Positions 1 to 13,900 of a stretch of 64,000 bases of DNA are shown here, in pieces. Positions within the stretch are counted from its first letter, which is position 1. The number at the start of each line of letters is the position of its first letter. The translations under genes and the position numbers were made by a program. The notes below the pieces were generated by a model, which saw only the letters and a program-made list of their open reading frames with translations, did not search any database and was not told the DNA's origin. The stretch spans positions 6,413,706-6,477,705 of the forward strand of contig CM076671.1 of assembly GCA_038496675.1 (NCBI GenBank), written 5' to 3'. Origin of the DNA: Rachycentron canadum. Taxonomy: Eukaryota; Chordata; Actinopteri; Carangiformes; Rachycentridae.

Positions 1-300
1 TCATTAATCAGTATTTGATAATTGACTAATCCAGTCAGACGAAAAATTATCTGGTTCCAGCTTCCTACTTCTGAAGATTTGTTGATTTTCTTTGAGAAAA
101 TAAACAGCTTTAGAGCTTTGGGAAATCATTATCCAAATGATTCTGAGACAATAATTGTCAAATTAATTGAAAATGAAAATTTTTGCTGGTAGCATTTCTT
201 TGTCAGTCTATAGTATTATGCTTTAAAAATAACTTAACACACTCTTCTTCATTTGATAAATCATTTTTGGGACAGCAATGAGATGAATGTAGTTTAAAAA

Positions 301-304
<4 letters not shown>

Positions 305-351
<47 letters not shown>
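305..351. repeat. (CA)n microsatellite
   Basis: Uninterrupted CA dinucleotide tract in the farp1 intron. The ORF crossing it is an artefact. Confidence 0.98.
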
Positions 352-353
<2 letters not shown>

Positions 354-1489
354 ATTGTGACCCCTGAGGTGGAGGTTGGTGGGTCAGAATGAGTGATTAG
401 ACTTGAAAGCACAATGACATTTGTTTGCACCAAGGAAATCCATCAGTGAGCTCACAAACCAAAGTACAGACACACATTCGCACGCACACGCACATACACA
501 CTGTGCTCCTCGTGGCCTCAAGCAAGTAAACTACAACCTCTGACAACAAGGTATTATAATCCCCTTTGGAGTAAATCCCACACGACTGTGACAGCTAGTG
601 CAGACAGGAGGTCGTCCAGCTGTTTCACAGCAGGACTCGCTGGGAGAGAGGAAGGGTGACAGAGAGGAGAGGGAGAAAAGAGCGAGGGGAGGGAGGAGGG
701 AGGAAGGGAGGGACGGGTGTGGGAGCTACGACCTCAGCCGTGCCAGCCAAAGAAAATATTTAAGAGGTTTTAAAAAAGCGCCAGCGCACGCCTTCCTCCC
801 ACATCAAAGAGGGTGGAAACTACTGTTTGAAAAAAAGAGCTGAGAGGGAGAAAAATACACAGGAGGAGGGATATGATGTTATTTTCTCCTCCACACTGAG
901 GTCAGACGTTATGGTCAGCTTCAGAATATTAAGGTGATGGGGTCCTCAGCAGGCAGGTGCACAATCCTGTGTTTTCCCCACTGGTGGTCTCAAAGACAAA
1001 GTCTGACCCACATTAACCTGAACCTTCATACCAGGAGTCAGGATGTTGTGTTTGTGAATGCAGAGTGTGTTGATTTTAAAGGTTTCACTTGTAAACTTTT
1101 AACTGGAAGTTAAAAGTCTATTTAGCCTTAAAGAACAAACAGGATACAAGTTTGCTACATTGAAATGAGGTGAGTGATACCAGATGTGTTGCTTTCTGGT
1201 AAAAAAAACAAAAACAAAAAACAAAAGTGCGAATGTCATTTAAAAAACACAAGAGACTATACTCCCTTTGAAGTTGTATTTCGATCAGTCATCTGTCAGG
1301 AGCAAGAAATATGCTCATAAACCTTGAAATACTGGCACAGTGCACTGAAATGGGTCTAGTTGTTACTAATGTAATATTAATGTCACCTGACAGAAAAGAC
1401 CGTCAGCTTGTGATTTTGATTCACAATAAAAAAATAAAGACAGACTTTGGCTCCTTGTCCTGATATATTTTGGCTTTTAAAAGACAGAA

Positions 1490-1720
1490 CTGAGCTCACT
1501 CTTCCAATACTGAGGCTGTAAAAGCAGGAAATTCGCATCCTGATCCCAGCTCCTCTTGCACAAACCAACTCCTGACTCACTGTCCCACTCACAAAGAGAC
1601 CAACTTTTCTTCACTGTCAGAAGCTTCAGGCTCTGAAATAACCAGCTTTGACTCACTATTCCTGTGAGTAAGGCTTTAAAGAGACCAAGCTCAGCTCACT
1701 GTCTCTGCGTGCTGTTTTGT
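1490..1720. repeat. Degenerate tandem repeat (unit about 60-65 bp)
   Basis: Phrases such as gagctcactcttcc / gactcactgtccc / gactcactattcc / cagctcactgtctc recur. They alternate with gaggctgtaaaa / aggctctgaaata / aaggctttaaag and with agagaccaac / agagaccaag. This suggests three to four diverged units; borders are approximate. Confidence 0.4.
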
Positions 1721-1874
1721 GTTGTGCTGTGCTGTGCTGGTCTGGGCTGTGTACTTCAGGGAATGTGTTTATACTTGGCCAGACAAGCTCCTGGTCTTCA
1801 CGCAGATGGAATTACATAGAGGAGCTTCTGCTGGTGTTAACACATCTGCAGAAGCGGCGTTTAGAGATCCTCAC

Positions 1875-1964
1875 CTCTGTGATGACCTGCAGGTCTTTGA
1901 GGTAGGTTCGCTCTGTGGTCAACAGCTCCTTGGCGATGAAGTAGGCCTTGTCTGTGGGAAACTT
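1875..1964 (-). CDS. farp1: farp1 exon 14 (start of DH/RhoGEF domain, residues 935-964)
   Basis: A 90-nt exon encodes KFPTDKAYFIAKELLTTERT then YLKDLQVITE, phase 0 to 0. This is the first helix of the Dbl-homology domain (ERTYLKDL). Acceptor tttgtgtccag, donor GAG|gtgagg. No further DH exon was recognised between here and the left edge, so the gene runs off the window. Confidence 0.92.
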
Positions 1965-4900
1965 CTGGACACAAACGGAAAGATGAGATCGATCCAATTG
2001 TCCGTTCATCAAATCTAACCACTGTTAAATTCTTTGTTCTCTGTTCATCCATCTCTTTAGTCCTCAGCACATAAATTATGAGAAACTGGAATTAATTTCC
2101 AAAAATTATTCATTTTACATTAAAAAATTAAACAATTAAATATGTGTTTGATTAACATGCATATTTTAGTTAATCCTTCTATGTATAATAACATAATTAT
2201 CAGCATCTATCTAATTGAATCTGCCCTACAGAGCTTAATATCTTTTATAGTTCTTCTTTTATTAGATTCACAGAATGAAGGATTTTTGTAATCGTGCGAG
2301 GTACTAGTGATTAACAGGATGTGGCTCTGACATATCACTTTTGAAGGCCTGCTATTGGCGGATTCACTGCACGTAGATGTAAATATAGTCAAATGAGTCA
2401 CTGTAGAATCATACAAAAGATAAAATTTTCCACCACCTGCATATCTATCTACCCACCTTCCTCCTTGCCTCATCCTCATCATCATTGCGGACATATCCAG
2501 CCTCAGTGAGCAGCGGGCTGGTGAGTGGTGACAGCTGCTGTCCCTCAGGACTCTGACCTGGACCCAGGACACCTGTGCTGCCCGTCCCCTGTCCATTTAC
2601 TGAGCTGTTGCCGTTAACCACATGGGGACTTCCCAGTGGGGAGTCGTCTGAAGCTGGACTTCCTGGGGGAGGAAGGGAAAATAGGAACATGGAAAGGGGA
2701 GAGAGATGGGGATAGGAATAGAACACAGAGTGAGATAAGAGAGGAGATGGTAGGAGAGGATAAGGGATGGTGTTAATGCAGATTCAGATTGTGCAATATG
2801 AAAGCTGTTCAGCTACTTTCATGAAATTCACTGCCACTGTGCATCCAATTTCCTCGTCCTTTAATTCTTAAAGCGACATTTTTTTTCTTTCCTCAGGAAA
2901 AGGTTGCTCAATTTACCAAGCCGCTTTTTTTTTATTTTCAGTATTTCAAGCATTTAGAGGCTGAAAATATGAGACACTCCTCTAAATGTAGCCTCCCAGC
3001 AAGGCAGTGAATTTCATAGGTGGACAATCCTGCACAATAAATCTTGAACTATGAGTCAGGGCCCAAAATGAGCAGCTGTTATGTTCCAGCAGGTCACCAC
3101 ATGACAAAAATGCTACAATCCCTCGACTCAAGCAGGCCTACATCTACTCTGTTAATCTATTTAGATCCTCATCTAAAAGATGATAAAAGACATCATAAAA
3201 AGGATGGAGTAATACAATACAAGAAACAATATATTTTAAGTACATGGTTAGTAAGGAGCCATGGATTATAAAGGTCTATTTATTTGTGGATCTGTGCATT
3301 GTAAGGGTAAGTATAAAAGCAAATAATGCAGTCATGCATGTTAAAAAGCTTTTTCAATCACAATGCCCATTTTAATGTTGTTAAATGTCCTGTTGTGTCT
3401 GACCAACAGATCAAACCCCAAAGATATGAAGTTTCATATGACAAACATATTGAGCAGAAAATTCTCAAACTGAAGAGACAGAAACCAGCAAATGTTTTTC
3501 ATCTTTGCTCAAAAAATTACTTAATTATTCAATAATCAGAATTGTTACCATTTAATTTTCTGTCTATCCACTAATCAATTAAGTGTTTCAAGCCTTAGAC
3601 TGAATTGTGCCAGTCTATGAATGCTAAATCATTTCCCTTACAATGCACTACAGATGCAATGCTTGACTAGTTGTGATGCCTAAAATCATGAGGTTTTTTT
3701 AACTGGAATCTGGTTCATTTGTAGTTGAAATCAACGTATGCAACTTTTCGGGGAAACATCATCATCTAAATGGAGGCAAAAAAGTTAAGTCTACTCTATG
3801 GCTAGAGTCACTACAGATGTTTACTACATGGTACTAAGTTATGACTGTATACTTGCCCAGGTGCAAAGTTTCCAAAGAGTCCACTGTTATACACCAAACT
3901 GGATCATGGGTAAAACCATGGCAACGACTGAGTGCAGATCTGTGATGGGTGCTATAAAAGAACTTACCACCATACAGACAACAACTGAAAACTACCACCA
4001 CAAACAACACAGGTGAAACGACGAGCTAACAGGAGCCCGAGAACATGAAACACAGAGTTGAATCGTGTGTGCACACTGAACACAGCGAAACAACAACAAC
4101 AACAAAAAAAAAACTATTCTACACTCTAGCTACCACAACACAAGACATGGGAAACGAGTTGAGGGGATGTGGGTGGGTGTCTGAGAGGTGGGGGGCAGGG
4201 GTGGTCGGACAGTGGTTCTCTCTACAGAAAATTCTTGAGTCCCTTTTTCTTCGAACATACAAGGTTGTTTTTTATTGACACTAGTGCTCACAATCAGTTA
4301 CAGTGTTAAAAAGAGAGATGAAGGATAAAGAAAAAACACCAGAGAAGTCAGAAGAAAAATAAAAACCAGTCCGCGTTGTGAGATGAAAATCAGAAAGGAC
4401 AGGTGTGCAGGAATACAAAGTGTTACAAGCGTGATAGAAAACAAGTCAGTCAGTGCGTCTTTAGGCCATATGAGTGTGCATTAAAAGAAAAATGCTTTGT
4501 AAAGGAATATAAAGACTTTTGGCAGATCTTCAGCAGCAGTTTGACCTCTGCATGTCCAGTGTTTATTATGAGTTTAAGCTTTTGAGATACTGCAAAGCCA
4601 CTGAGCCACTTGTTCAGCTTGTCACTGAACACTGCGTGCTACAGCTTTGGCATGCATCGTGGGAAATCAAATAAATGCTACGGGACATGCAAACTAAAGC
4701 CACCACCAATCAGGCGAATGCCCACAAAGCCAGTTTATCCCTCCAAAAGAAGTCAGTCAGTAAAAAGTGTGTTATGTAAACAGAAAGAGAAGCACAGATG
4801 TGATGCTGAAACGCCAGCGTATACCATCTTAACAATCTGATTTAAAGTAATAGTTTCACATTTTGGGAAATAAGTGTGTTGGATTTCTTGTTTAGAGTTA

Positions 4901-7900
4901 GATGAGAAGATTGAAACCACTCTCTGTCACTGTCTGTAATGTAAATATAAAGTGGCCACCTATAGCTTATCTTAGCATAAAGACTTGAAACAATGAAAAC
5001 CTATACCTTGAGGTATTAAAAAGTGGACCCATTTCCTGTTTTTATGCTAGGCGAAGCAAACTAGCTGGATGTAGCTTCATCTGGTGACAAATTGTTTCCC
5101 AAAATGTCCAACTATTGCCTCCAGCAGCCCAATATCACCCAAACAAGATCACATTGTCACAGTGTGTATATCGCAGAAAAACTACAATCATTTTAACTTT
5201 AAGAAAATCTATCAAATTTGGCTGTGATTAACCCCAAAAACATACAAATTACAATACAAAATCACAATTTATAGTCTGTTACTGTATGTACAGTTCGTTA
5301 ACATTACAAAAAAGCCTCAGTGTAAGTGATTTGCCAGAAGTGCTATTTCGGTGACAGTGAAAGGGAAGACAAGGTGGACTCAACTCCAGTATTCAAGTAT
5401 GTATGTATATGTGTGTGTCCATCATCTGACAATACTCAGACTTTCACACCTTGCAAAATAATGTCATGTCTCTCAAAGATCTTTGTTTTTTTCTGCACTT
5501 ACATTTGCATTAAGCTTAACTTTACTTGTGTCTGTCTACCTTCACCCTCCCACTCTCTGTTGTGTAAGAGCACTGGAATTGAGTCTGCCCTTGTTTTGTA
5601 CTTGTGCTCAGTGAGGAAACCTGGGGCAAAACACAAATGGTTTCTAAATCTTAGAAAAAAAAGAAGGTGCAGTTAATTAATCATGAGAGTGCAGTCATGA
5701 GAAAAGCATGAAAACTGTATCCCATCTCACGAGACGTGAAGAGGAGCTTGTGTCTGAAAAAATGTAAACATGAACAATTTTTGCTGTACTGCACCTACAG
5801 GTTCTCAAACATTTAAAACCATTTTGAGTGCCGTGACAGAAACACTGCATGAGTGAGAAAAAGCAGAGCAGAATGACAGAAAAGCAGAGACTTTGCTTGC
5901 CTGGTTAACATGCAATTAGAGCAAAGGAAAAATAGGTGAAAAAACAGTGCTGAGGAACACCCCCTCCCAAAAAACAAACATGCTTAAAAACAGTGCATTT
6001 ACAAAGAATGAACATTGTTTCAGGGAGAAGCAGTATCTCTGAAGAAAGAGAAGGTAGCTTGACTTTGAAAGACGATAAAATCTTGCTGACATCTTGTGTA
6101 AGTTAAGCCACATCATGGCTTCAACCTCTGTTCTTGGGCACAAAGGTCTGATACAGTTCCTGAAATTGATGCTAATTCTGACTATGCAAAATTTGCCATG
6201 TTTTTATGCACTCAGTTCATCATTAACATGCATGTTTAGTTCCAAAGCAGATCCAAATTCATAAAAGTATATATGGTAACTGTCAACAGTATACTCCTGA
6301 AGGATAATTACTGAATGAATAATCCACCTTAACTCACTGGAATGTCTGTATTTCCCAAAAACACAGTCAGGAAAAAAGTGACAGCAGTTTATCAGGCTTA
6401 ATGTTAATATTAGCATGCTAATATGCTGACATAATGTTTCCCATTTTCTTCAATCAATCAATGTTGACCTACATGAAATGTCAGATCACCAAGTTAGCAC
6501 TTTCCAATTAATTTTATTAACAATCAAAAGGTTTTTCCTCTCTGATTTTTGGTTATCTTTTTTGGGAAATACAGACATTTTTTTTTTTTTTTTGAGGGCA
6601 AAGCAGTCAACTGAAGTTCAGTGCAAGAGAAGCGCAGCAGTTTCCTTTCATTAACTTTGTCCCAATTCAGTTTTGCAGTGAGAACAAAAGTGTGACAGTG
6701 AGCAGACAGCCAGCAAATGACAGTGATGGGGATGAGAGGCCAGCACACCTCCAGTAAACAGCATTGTAACAGAAGAGAAAACAGCATCCAAAGAAAGTGA
6801 AAGATAACAGTGAGTTGCCTTCTTTTGTGGTGTGGTAGTAGTGCATGCCAAGTACCAAGCCAAGCAAAGCAGAGAACTATGAATGGTTTACAGGTTTAAG
6901 GACGATAGTTGGTGGGTTTGATTATTGATTATCAAGTGCGTGTAAATGTGTAAAACTGTGAAAATCAAGGAAGAAGAATGATAGAAAGAAATAAAGAGCC
7001 ACAGAAGTAGTGTAAATAATGCTTCTGAAGTAGAAATAGATGCACATGGAGCATCAGTTATTATCAAAAATACAGATAGAAATGTTGTTTCCCAAATATT
7101 TTAACTTACAAATCTAGTCACCACTAATGGTGAATACAAAAGAGGCTCACAGCAAAAGTTTCTACCACAAACATCTAAATTACAGTGCAAGTTGCCCACA
7201 ACAGACAGAGACTCAGAAGTATGAAAAAGTGCTCTGAAGAAAAAGACTTTAGCTCGGCCAAAACCGAATACAAAGGCAGACTGACCATTAGCTACAGCTC
7301 TCCTCCTCCAACAGATCCCAATAGTTTACAGATAAAACACATTGTTCTACAAGTCAAGTGTATTAATCTAAGTATAATCCATTCTCTACCAAGAACATTT
7401 AAATATACTGTACAATTAAAGGGGAGTATCTCTAAATTTGCATTGTCCCTATGGGTCTGACACAGAAACTCCTTCACAAACTGTGTCCCTGTTCCCTTTT
7501 TAAACCTCCATCACCTCCCATAGTATCATAATAAATGCCAGCTATTATCTTAAAGCCCTTCTATTGCACAAGACAGTCAAATCATTGGACAGGTTTGATT
7601 TAAGAGATAATGCTACATCAAGGAACTACAAATGGGGAAACATTATTACTACAAAAAGTCCTATTAGGGTACAATCATATAGCAAGGCAGCAGATCCTGG
7701 TCAACAACAGCATTCAGAACAGGCCTCAAGCGCCACGTCTCACCTAGAAATCAATGCCACCTCGAAATCAAATAATGTCTCGTTTCAACATCTTAATAGA
7801 TCCACAAGAAACATTTCTCCTTTATAATAGTAAGATACAATCTACATCAATGCTATCAAATGATTACTGAGAAAGAATTGTAGAAAATACTTCCTCACAA

Positions 7901-10900
7901 AAACTACACCTCTAAACATGAAGGTTTTCCCTTTACATTTCTACGACAATATTTCAACTTCCCGACAAAAATCTGTATTATCCAACTGCACATGCTCCTA
8001 TGCAATTTTTCACTTATGGCACATTGTTAGGAAGTTTTTCCTTCAAAAATTAGCCATGCTCAGTTTTTAACTTTTTACAAAGACCTGGCAAAATTGCCTC
8101 AAGGCTTTTAGCTGATTCTCCTTTTGACAAATTGCCACCCCTTAAAAAAGCAATGGAAGGATGACCGCTACATCTAAAAGTCAGAAATTCAAGGTTTCTA
8201 TTCACAGTTATAAACCAACCAAAAAATATGTCAGTGTCTTTGCTAAAAATGTGTCTTTGCTTTGTTCAGAAAGCTTATCACAGCTAAGTTAGTGTATAAA
8301 GGTTCAATATTCAAATATCAATGGAATGCTTTTCATAAATGTAAGAGGATAAACCATCTTTATCTGTTAAATACTAAATTAAGATGTGACCTTTCCTACA
8401 TAACAGGATTATATTTATTGCTCATAATAAAGACTAATTTGAGGCTCAACTATTTCTTATACCAATCCCTCTCAACAGCTAAACACCCTGCTGCCTATAT
8501 CTTCCTCATTAAAGCGGAAACATCCCTCATCCTCTCCCTCACCATCTTCCCCCTCCCCCAGCTGCAGACTCCCAAAGGAGAACTTGTTGTGAGAGAGCGA
8601 GGATGAATTCACGCCGTTGGAGTTGCCTGAATTCAGGGAGCTGACAGCAGCAGGGTTGCCGTACATTAATGGCTGGCTGTACGCGCTGCTGCCAGTGTCT
8701 GACTCTGTGTCACTGGTGTCAGTGCCGCTGCTAGTGGAACCATCAATCATCTGGACTGGCTGGTTTAGATTATTGTGTAGGTTGGGTTTTCCCTGACGGC
8801 CAAACAACCGCTGCACCGTACTGGATCGTGCCTGACCTGGAACCATGATGTTTCCAACATGATTGCCATTAGTTATGATCATCCTTCGCTCCATAGGAGC
8901 AGAACAGGGGGCTTGGGTGTGCACCCCAGGGTGATGAGGGTGGTGGATAGGAGTAGATGTCAGCTGGCTAAGAATTAAAGGATCGGTATCAGAGCGGTTC
9001 CTCATATTGTTGTTGCTGTACGGTTTGGCCAGATGTGGTGGTGTACGGTTTGAGGTGATTGGGGAGTAGCTGCCATAGTGGTTCAGTGGGTGGGATGACG
9101 GCGGGACAGTGGGAGTTTCTACTGGGACCACTCCTGGCCGTTTACTGAAATAATGTCCGCCGTCATCCCAGCGTGAGCCTGATCGTGGCTGGGTGTGACC
9201 GTTGGTCATCTCAGCATGACTGAGCGAGTTTGTGCGGGGGTGGAAGCTGCTGATCACAGGGCTGGAGCACTGACTGCGAGTGCCAGTTCCTAAAGGCCGA
9301 CCTATGACAGCACCTCGCTGGTCTCTACCCTGAAAGATCTCATCCAGCAGTGTGCTGTGGAGGGGAAGACGGCCATGAAACGAACCTCCGTTTGAAAAAA
9401 TTTCATCATCTGTTAGCTCATGACTCAGATTAAACTTATTAGACACTGGTGCCTGATCTACATGGTTTCTGTTACCCATCATACCCTGCTGTTGATGCTG
9501 CTGCATCAGCCCCTGGTGATTTGTGTGATAAAACCCATTTACAACCCCAAACAGACTTCCAACTTGCCCCCCATTGCGTCTACTAACTTCATGCTTAATA
9601 TTATATGCAGCAGGCTCATCCTCATTGCTGTCATTTGCATTGCTGTGGCCCCTGAGAGCTCTGTTGTTCTTTGTCACATCACATTCACTGTCTATGTCGC
9701 TGCAGTCTATGTAAGGAATAGAGGAGCTGCTGCCTTTGTTTGCCCTGCAGGATGGACCTGGGTTGAGGAGCTGCTGCTCCGGCGCTGCTCCGGTACCGTG
9801 GTGGTTCTGTCTGGACTGAATGGGGTCTGAGCCGGGTGCTGCAGGTATATCTTGGAAACCATTGGCGGAGGCTGTAACCAGTGGCAGCTCGGCTGAACCA
9901 TTGGATTCAGCTTGGTGGCCCAATCTGGCTGAGTCAGGCTGGTCCGCTAACGGGACAGACATGGCACTCTGCAAATGAGAAATGGGGAGAAAGGGGAGTG
10001 ATGGGGGGAGAAAGGGAGAGACTTGAGGAGAAGTTGTTTTTTTTAGCTCTTTAAACTGAATTACTGACTTAGACTCATTTGTTATTTACGGGAACTGCTT
10101 AAGAGTAAGCACACATTCACACACACTGACTCCCTGGAGCTGCACTGGACAAAAACAGCTTTGTATTTTTGGCCACAGAGCAGCTCCAGATTTAAACAGC
10201 AAGATAGCAAAGTAATAAAAGCAGACCAAAAGTGCCTATAAATGTGTACAACCATTCCAAGAAAAATACGAGAGAGAATAAAATACAATAAATAAGACTA
10301 CAAGGGAATAAAGATGTGACTACTGTTCAAATGTGTATTACCTCTTTTGGCACTTGTGATCTGAAGGAAGAAGACCGAGGGGACATGCCACTGTTGGACA
10401 GAATCTTACTGTGCTTCCTGAAAAAAGCATAGCGCACAGACGAAGTTAAAACATGTGCAACTAATCAGCAAAGAGAGAAATGTGATTGCCTGTGTGTGTC
10501 CCCTCTGCAGCAGTAATTGCTGTGGATTTGTTGCGATACGAAGGATGCTGGGTTGAGTCTCTCTCACGCAATCGTCTTTATGTTGCTGGGGCAACAATTA
10601 GACAAAAAGGGAGTTTCACCTTTCAAATGGAACTTTCTTGAGCTCTGAGTCTTTCACATAATCGATGATCTGCTTCTGAGTTCGCCCACTGCATGTACAA
10701 ACAGAGAGGAGCATGCAATGAAAAATAAATGAAAGCCAAATGAACAGTGGTTTCCTCTTCTCCTTTTCTATCTTCTCCTGACCTGAATCGGAATGAGGAT
10801 CCCCTGGTGAAGAGGATGGGCTTGGGTTTAGGCTTGGGTTCCTCAAAGAGCCTAAAGAAGGCGTGATACTCTACGCAGATCTTCCAGAAGACCTTACAGC

Positions 10901-13900
10901 AATCCCTGCTGGCCATGGCAAACTCCAGTGTGTCGTGGTGGGCATTCTGCTGGAGGACGCAATGACAGAAGTGAGCATGGTTGGAGCGAAGAAGAGACAC
11001 TAGGCGGATGTATTGATGACATAGATGGAAGGAAGGTAAAGATAAAAGAAAGAGAACACAGAGACTTACAGCGGGGTCTGCTCTCAGCTTGATTAGGAAC
11101 CTTTTGCGTTTGAAGCTGAGTTTGCGAATCTTGGACCAGTTGAAGGCATTAATCTTTGTGTACCCCTAAATAAAGGAGACGACATTATGAAAATCTTATT
11201 AGTATTCATGAGAATTTCATTATCTCACAAAGGGAAACGATAAGGGAATGGACTTCAAACAGCTCATTTAATTTTGGCCAAAATACAGTCTCAATTTGAC
11301 AACTCCTAATCACATAATAATATATTCTCCACGCCCAAAAGAAACTTCCATGTGGTGCATTCTTCCTCCTTGCTCAGCTGGGTGGAGGCTCACCACAAAA
11401 CTTCATGGACCAATTAACCAAGTTGTCATATTAGCTAAATTCTCAAGATCCAAGCACTCCTTGAAAATCAGAAATAGTGCAGACTGAAAAAGAGCATGCA
11501 TCTTCTCTTTAGATCCAAACATAAGAAAGGAAGTGTTTGAAACACGACAAGACCTACATTAAACCATGAAATGCCGACTTAAGGTTTGCTGCAGCAACTA
11601 TAAATTATTGTCAAACACGCATTTAAATTTCTGTGACCTCTTCTCCCATTTATGTTTCTGTATCCACTCAATATCTACCCATTTTTAGAGAAACTATTTC
11701 AGGAATTTAAAGCTCATACCAGCCTGGTCAAACCTAGATTTGCAGCTTTGTGCTTGTCTCTGCAACAACCTAAATTTCATCTAAAATATTTCATAACTTT
11801 GGGCATGTTGCTAACTAAAGGTTTGATGACGCAAAGCAATGATAAGAATAAAATCTTTCGCCTTTTTTCAACTTGTGCAGACCACATAGCTTTAGGAGGC
11901 AGAAAAGAACATTGTCTTCACTCAAACATGCAAACCATGCATGTAAATGTGGCATTAAAATAATTTTTTATTATAGGTTTTCTGTGAGAACTTAAACCCC
12001 CTATTTAGTTTTACCTGGAAAACCAGCACCCCAGTGTGTGCCACTGCCAGGCTGAGCTTCGTTCCCTCTCTGTCCTTGGCTGGGTGCAGGCGAACGCCAT
12101 ACATCTCCAGCCGCCGAGCGATTTCCAGCAGCTGGTAGTCTGACTCTGCTGGAGTCTGCCCGCTGTGGGGAAGAGTTATCAATCAGTCCAGTAATTATCC
12201 ATCAATCAACATGTTAATCAAGCAGCAGCTCATCAGATTTTTAAAGCCAATAAATCATTCATCTTAGCTTATGTGGCTACTCAATATCCCTCACTAAGTG
12301 GTCACGTGTCATTGTTTGTACTGTATGTACCAGGTGGTAGACACGACCCAGTCCAGGTCATGAAACAACAAACACTCTTAAAATACACAACAGGATCAGA
12401 TGGCGTTGCCCGCTATGGGAGGAAAGAAATCGACCACAAAAGAAGTTTGTTTCCTCCCAATATCTGAAAATAGCTTCCTGTTTCCTGTATGAGCTGCTGA
12501 ATTAGCCACTTCCTTCCTGTGTCGGTGAGGGAGAAGGAAAGGGGAGTGGGAGGGCAGGAGCACACAGAGGGACAAAGGGTGTGTGGCACAAAGTGTGATC
12601 ATGATAAATAATCAACAAGTCAGACGTTTAGTGTTCAGCTATGGTTTAGGAAGAGTTAGGGGAATTTACAGCCCTAAAAACTGGGGAAATGCATTGGACA
12701 GTTACAAGGAAAACACAGCTATCGTGTAAATGAGAATATAGGAGGGTGTGTATGTGTGTGTGTGGTAGCAGGGGCATAGAGCAAGTACCAAGTTGGGTGT
12801 TTGCGGATAGCCACCTCTGTGGGGGAAAGATTAAAAGTGCGTATTTGTGCACATGAGCAGTTGGGGTTTAAGCGATAAACATCTCTGCAGGACAGAGACG
12901 TATGAAGCTTGGTGTAATTGTGTAATGGGCGTGTGTGTTTGCAAGTGCGCTTTGAATAAACAGATAAATATCTCTGTGGGTCAGACTTGCATTACTGTTA
13001 AAGTAGATGTGGTATGTACATGTGCTTACATTAGAAAAAAACAGTGTCTCCTAACACTTTAAATCTTAATGCCAACTAAAAACTGATCTCCGGTCAGATT
13101 AAAGCTCAGCTCTGTATTGTTTTCCAAGCAGGGATAATCCTGAGCAGCTATTTCAAGGTAAACAGTGCTGCCCCTGTAACTGAGAGAATGACCTAGATTG
13201 TTATTTCATTCTTTGTAATAATACTAATGTGTTTATCAGTACTGGGCACATGTCCTTATATTAGAGTTACATGAAAGCCTCACAGTGATGATAATTATCA
13301 CTTCTCAAATATTTTTTGTTCAGTTTTTTCTGTTTATATTGTTGTAAAATGAAGAGATGTGGATTTTGTTGCCCCTGAGACAAGACATCGCCTTTGCCTC
13401 TTGAAAATTGCAGTTGGAATTTATCACTGTTTTCTGACATTTTATTAATTAAAACAGCTCATTACAATACAGACTTAATACTTCACATGCAAATCCATTA
13501 AATGTTTTCATCTGTACACATTCAAGCAGCTGTGTGGACGCGCGTGACTTACACATGCTTGCGGTGGCAGTCGGTGATCTTGTCCCTGATGGCGTCCTGG
13601 TCGGGCAGGTACTTGTTGTGGAGGAGATGCTGCCAGCTCTGGGTCTCGTCGAAGTCTCCTATCTCCGCTGATGGAGGTGCAGAGAGGGAGAGGAGGGAGC
13701 CAGGTGACAATTCAGTATTTATTTGAAGTGAAAAGAAAGAGATGTTCGTGACAGAGGAGGTCAAGTGAAGATTAAATAAGGAGGAAATTATTATTCCTCT
13801 TTGCATTGTTCAGTCTTATGTATCTATCTCAGTCTATTTTACTGTAGATCAGATTAAGTGTGCTGATGCGAGCATCTCCATCTGTTCAATAACAGCAATA

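Larger units (their letters stand above)
1..1874 (-). other. farp1: farp1 intron downstream of exon 14 (partial)
   Basis: No coding segment is recognisable. It contains a (CA)n microsatellite at 305-351, a purine-rich stretch at 640-715 and a degenerate direct repeat at about 1490-1720. Confidence 0.7.

Noticed and set aside
300..351. Possible CRISPR or structured array at the CA, TG and GA runs across the window
   Set aside because: Simple dinucleotide microsatellites of a vertebrate genome, with no spacers or cas genes.
9800..9815. Weaker phase-1 donor (CACG|gtaccg) in the large farp1 exon that would give a short linker
   Set aside because: A poor match to the donor consensus, and the donor at 8543 is much stronger. 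Kept only as a minor alternative.
9420..9830. A 136-residue plus-strand ORF opposite the large farp1 exon
   Set aside because: Shadow of the long minus-strand coding frame; hydrophobic antisense composition without homology.
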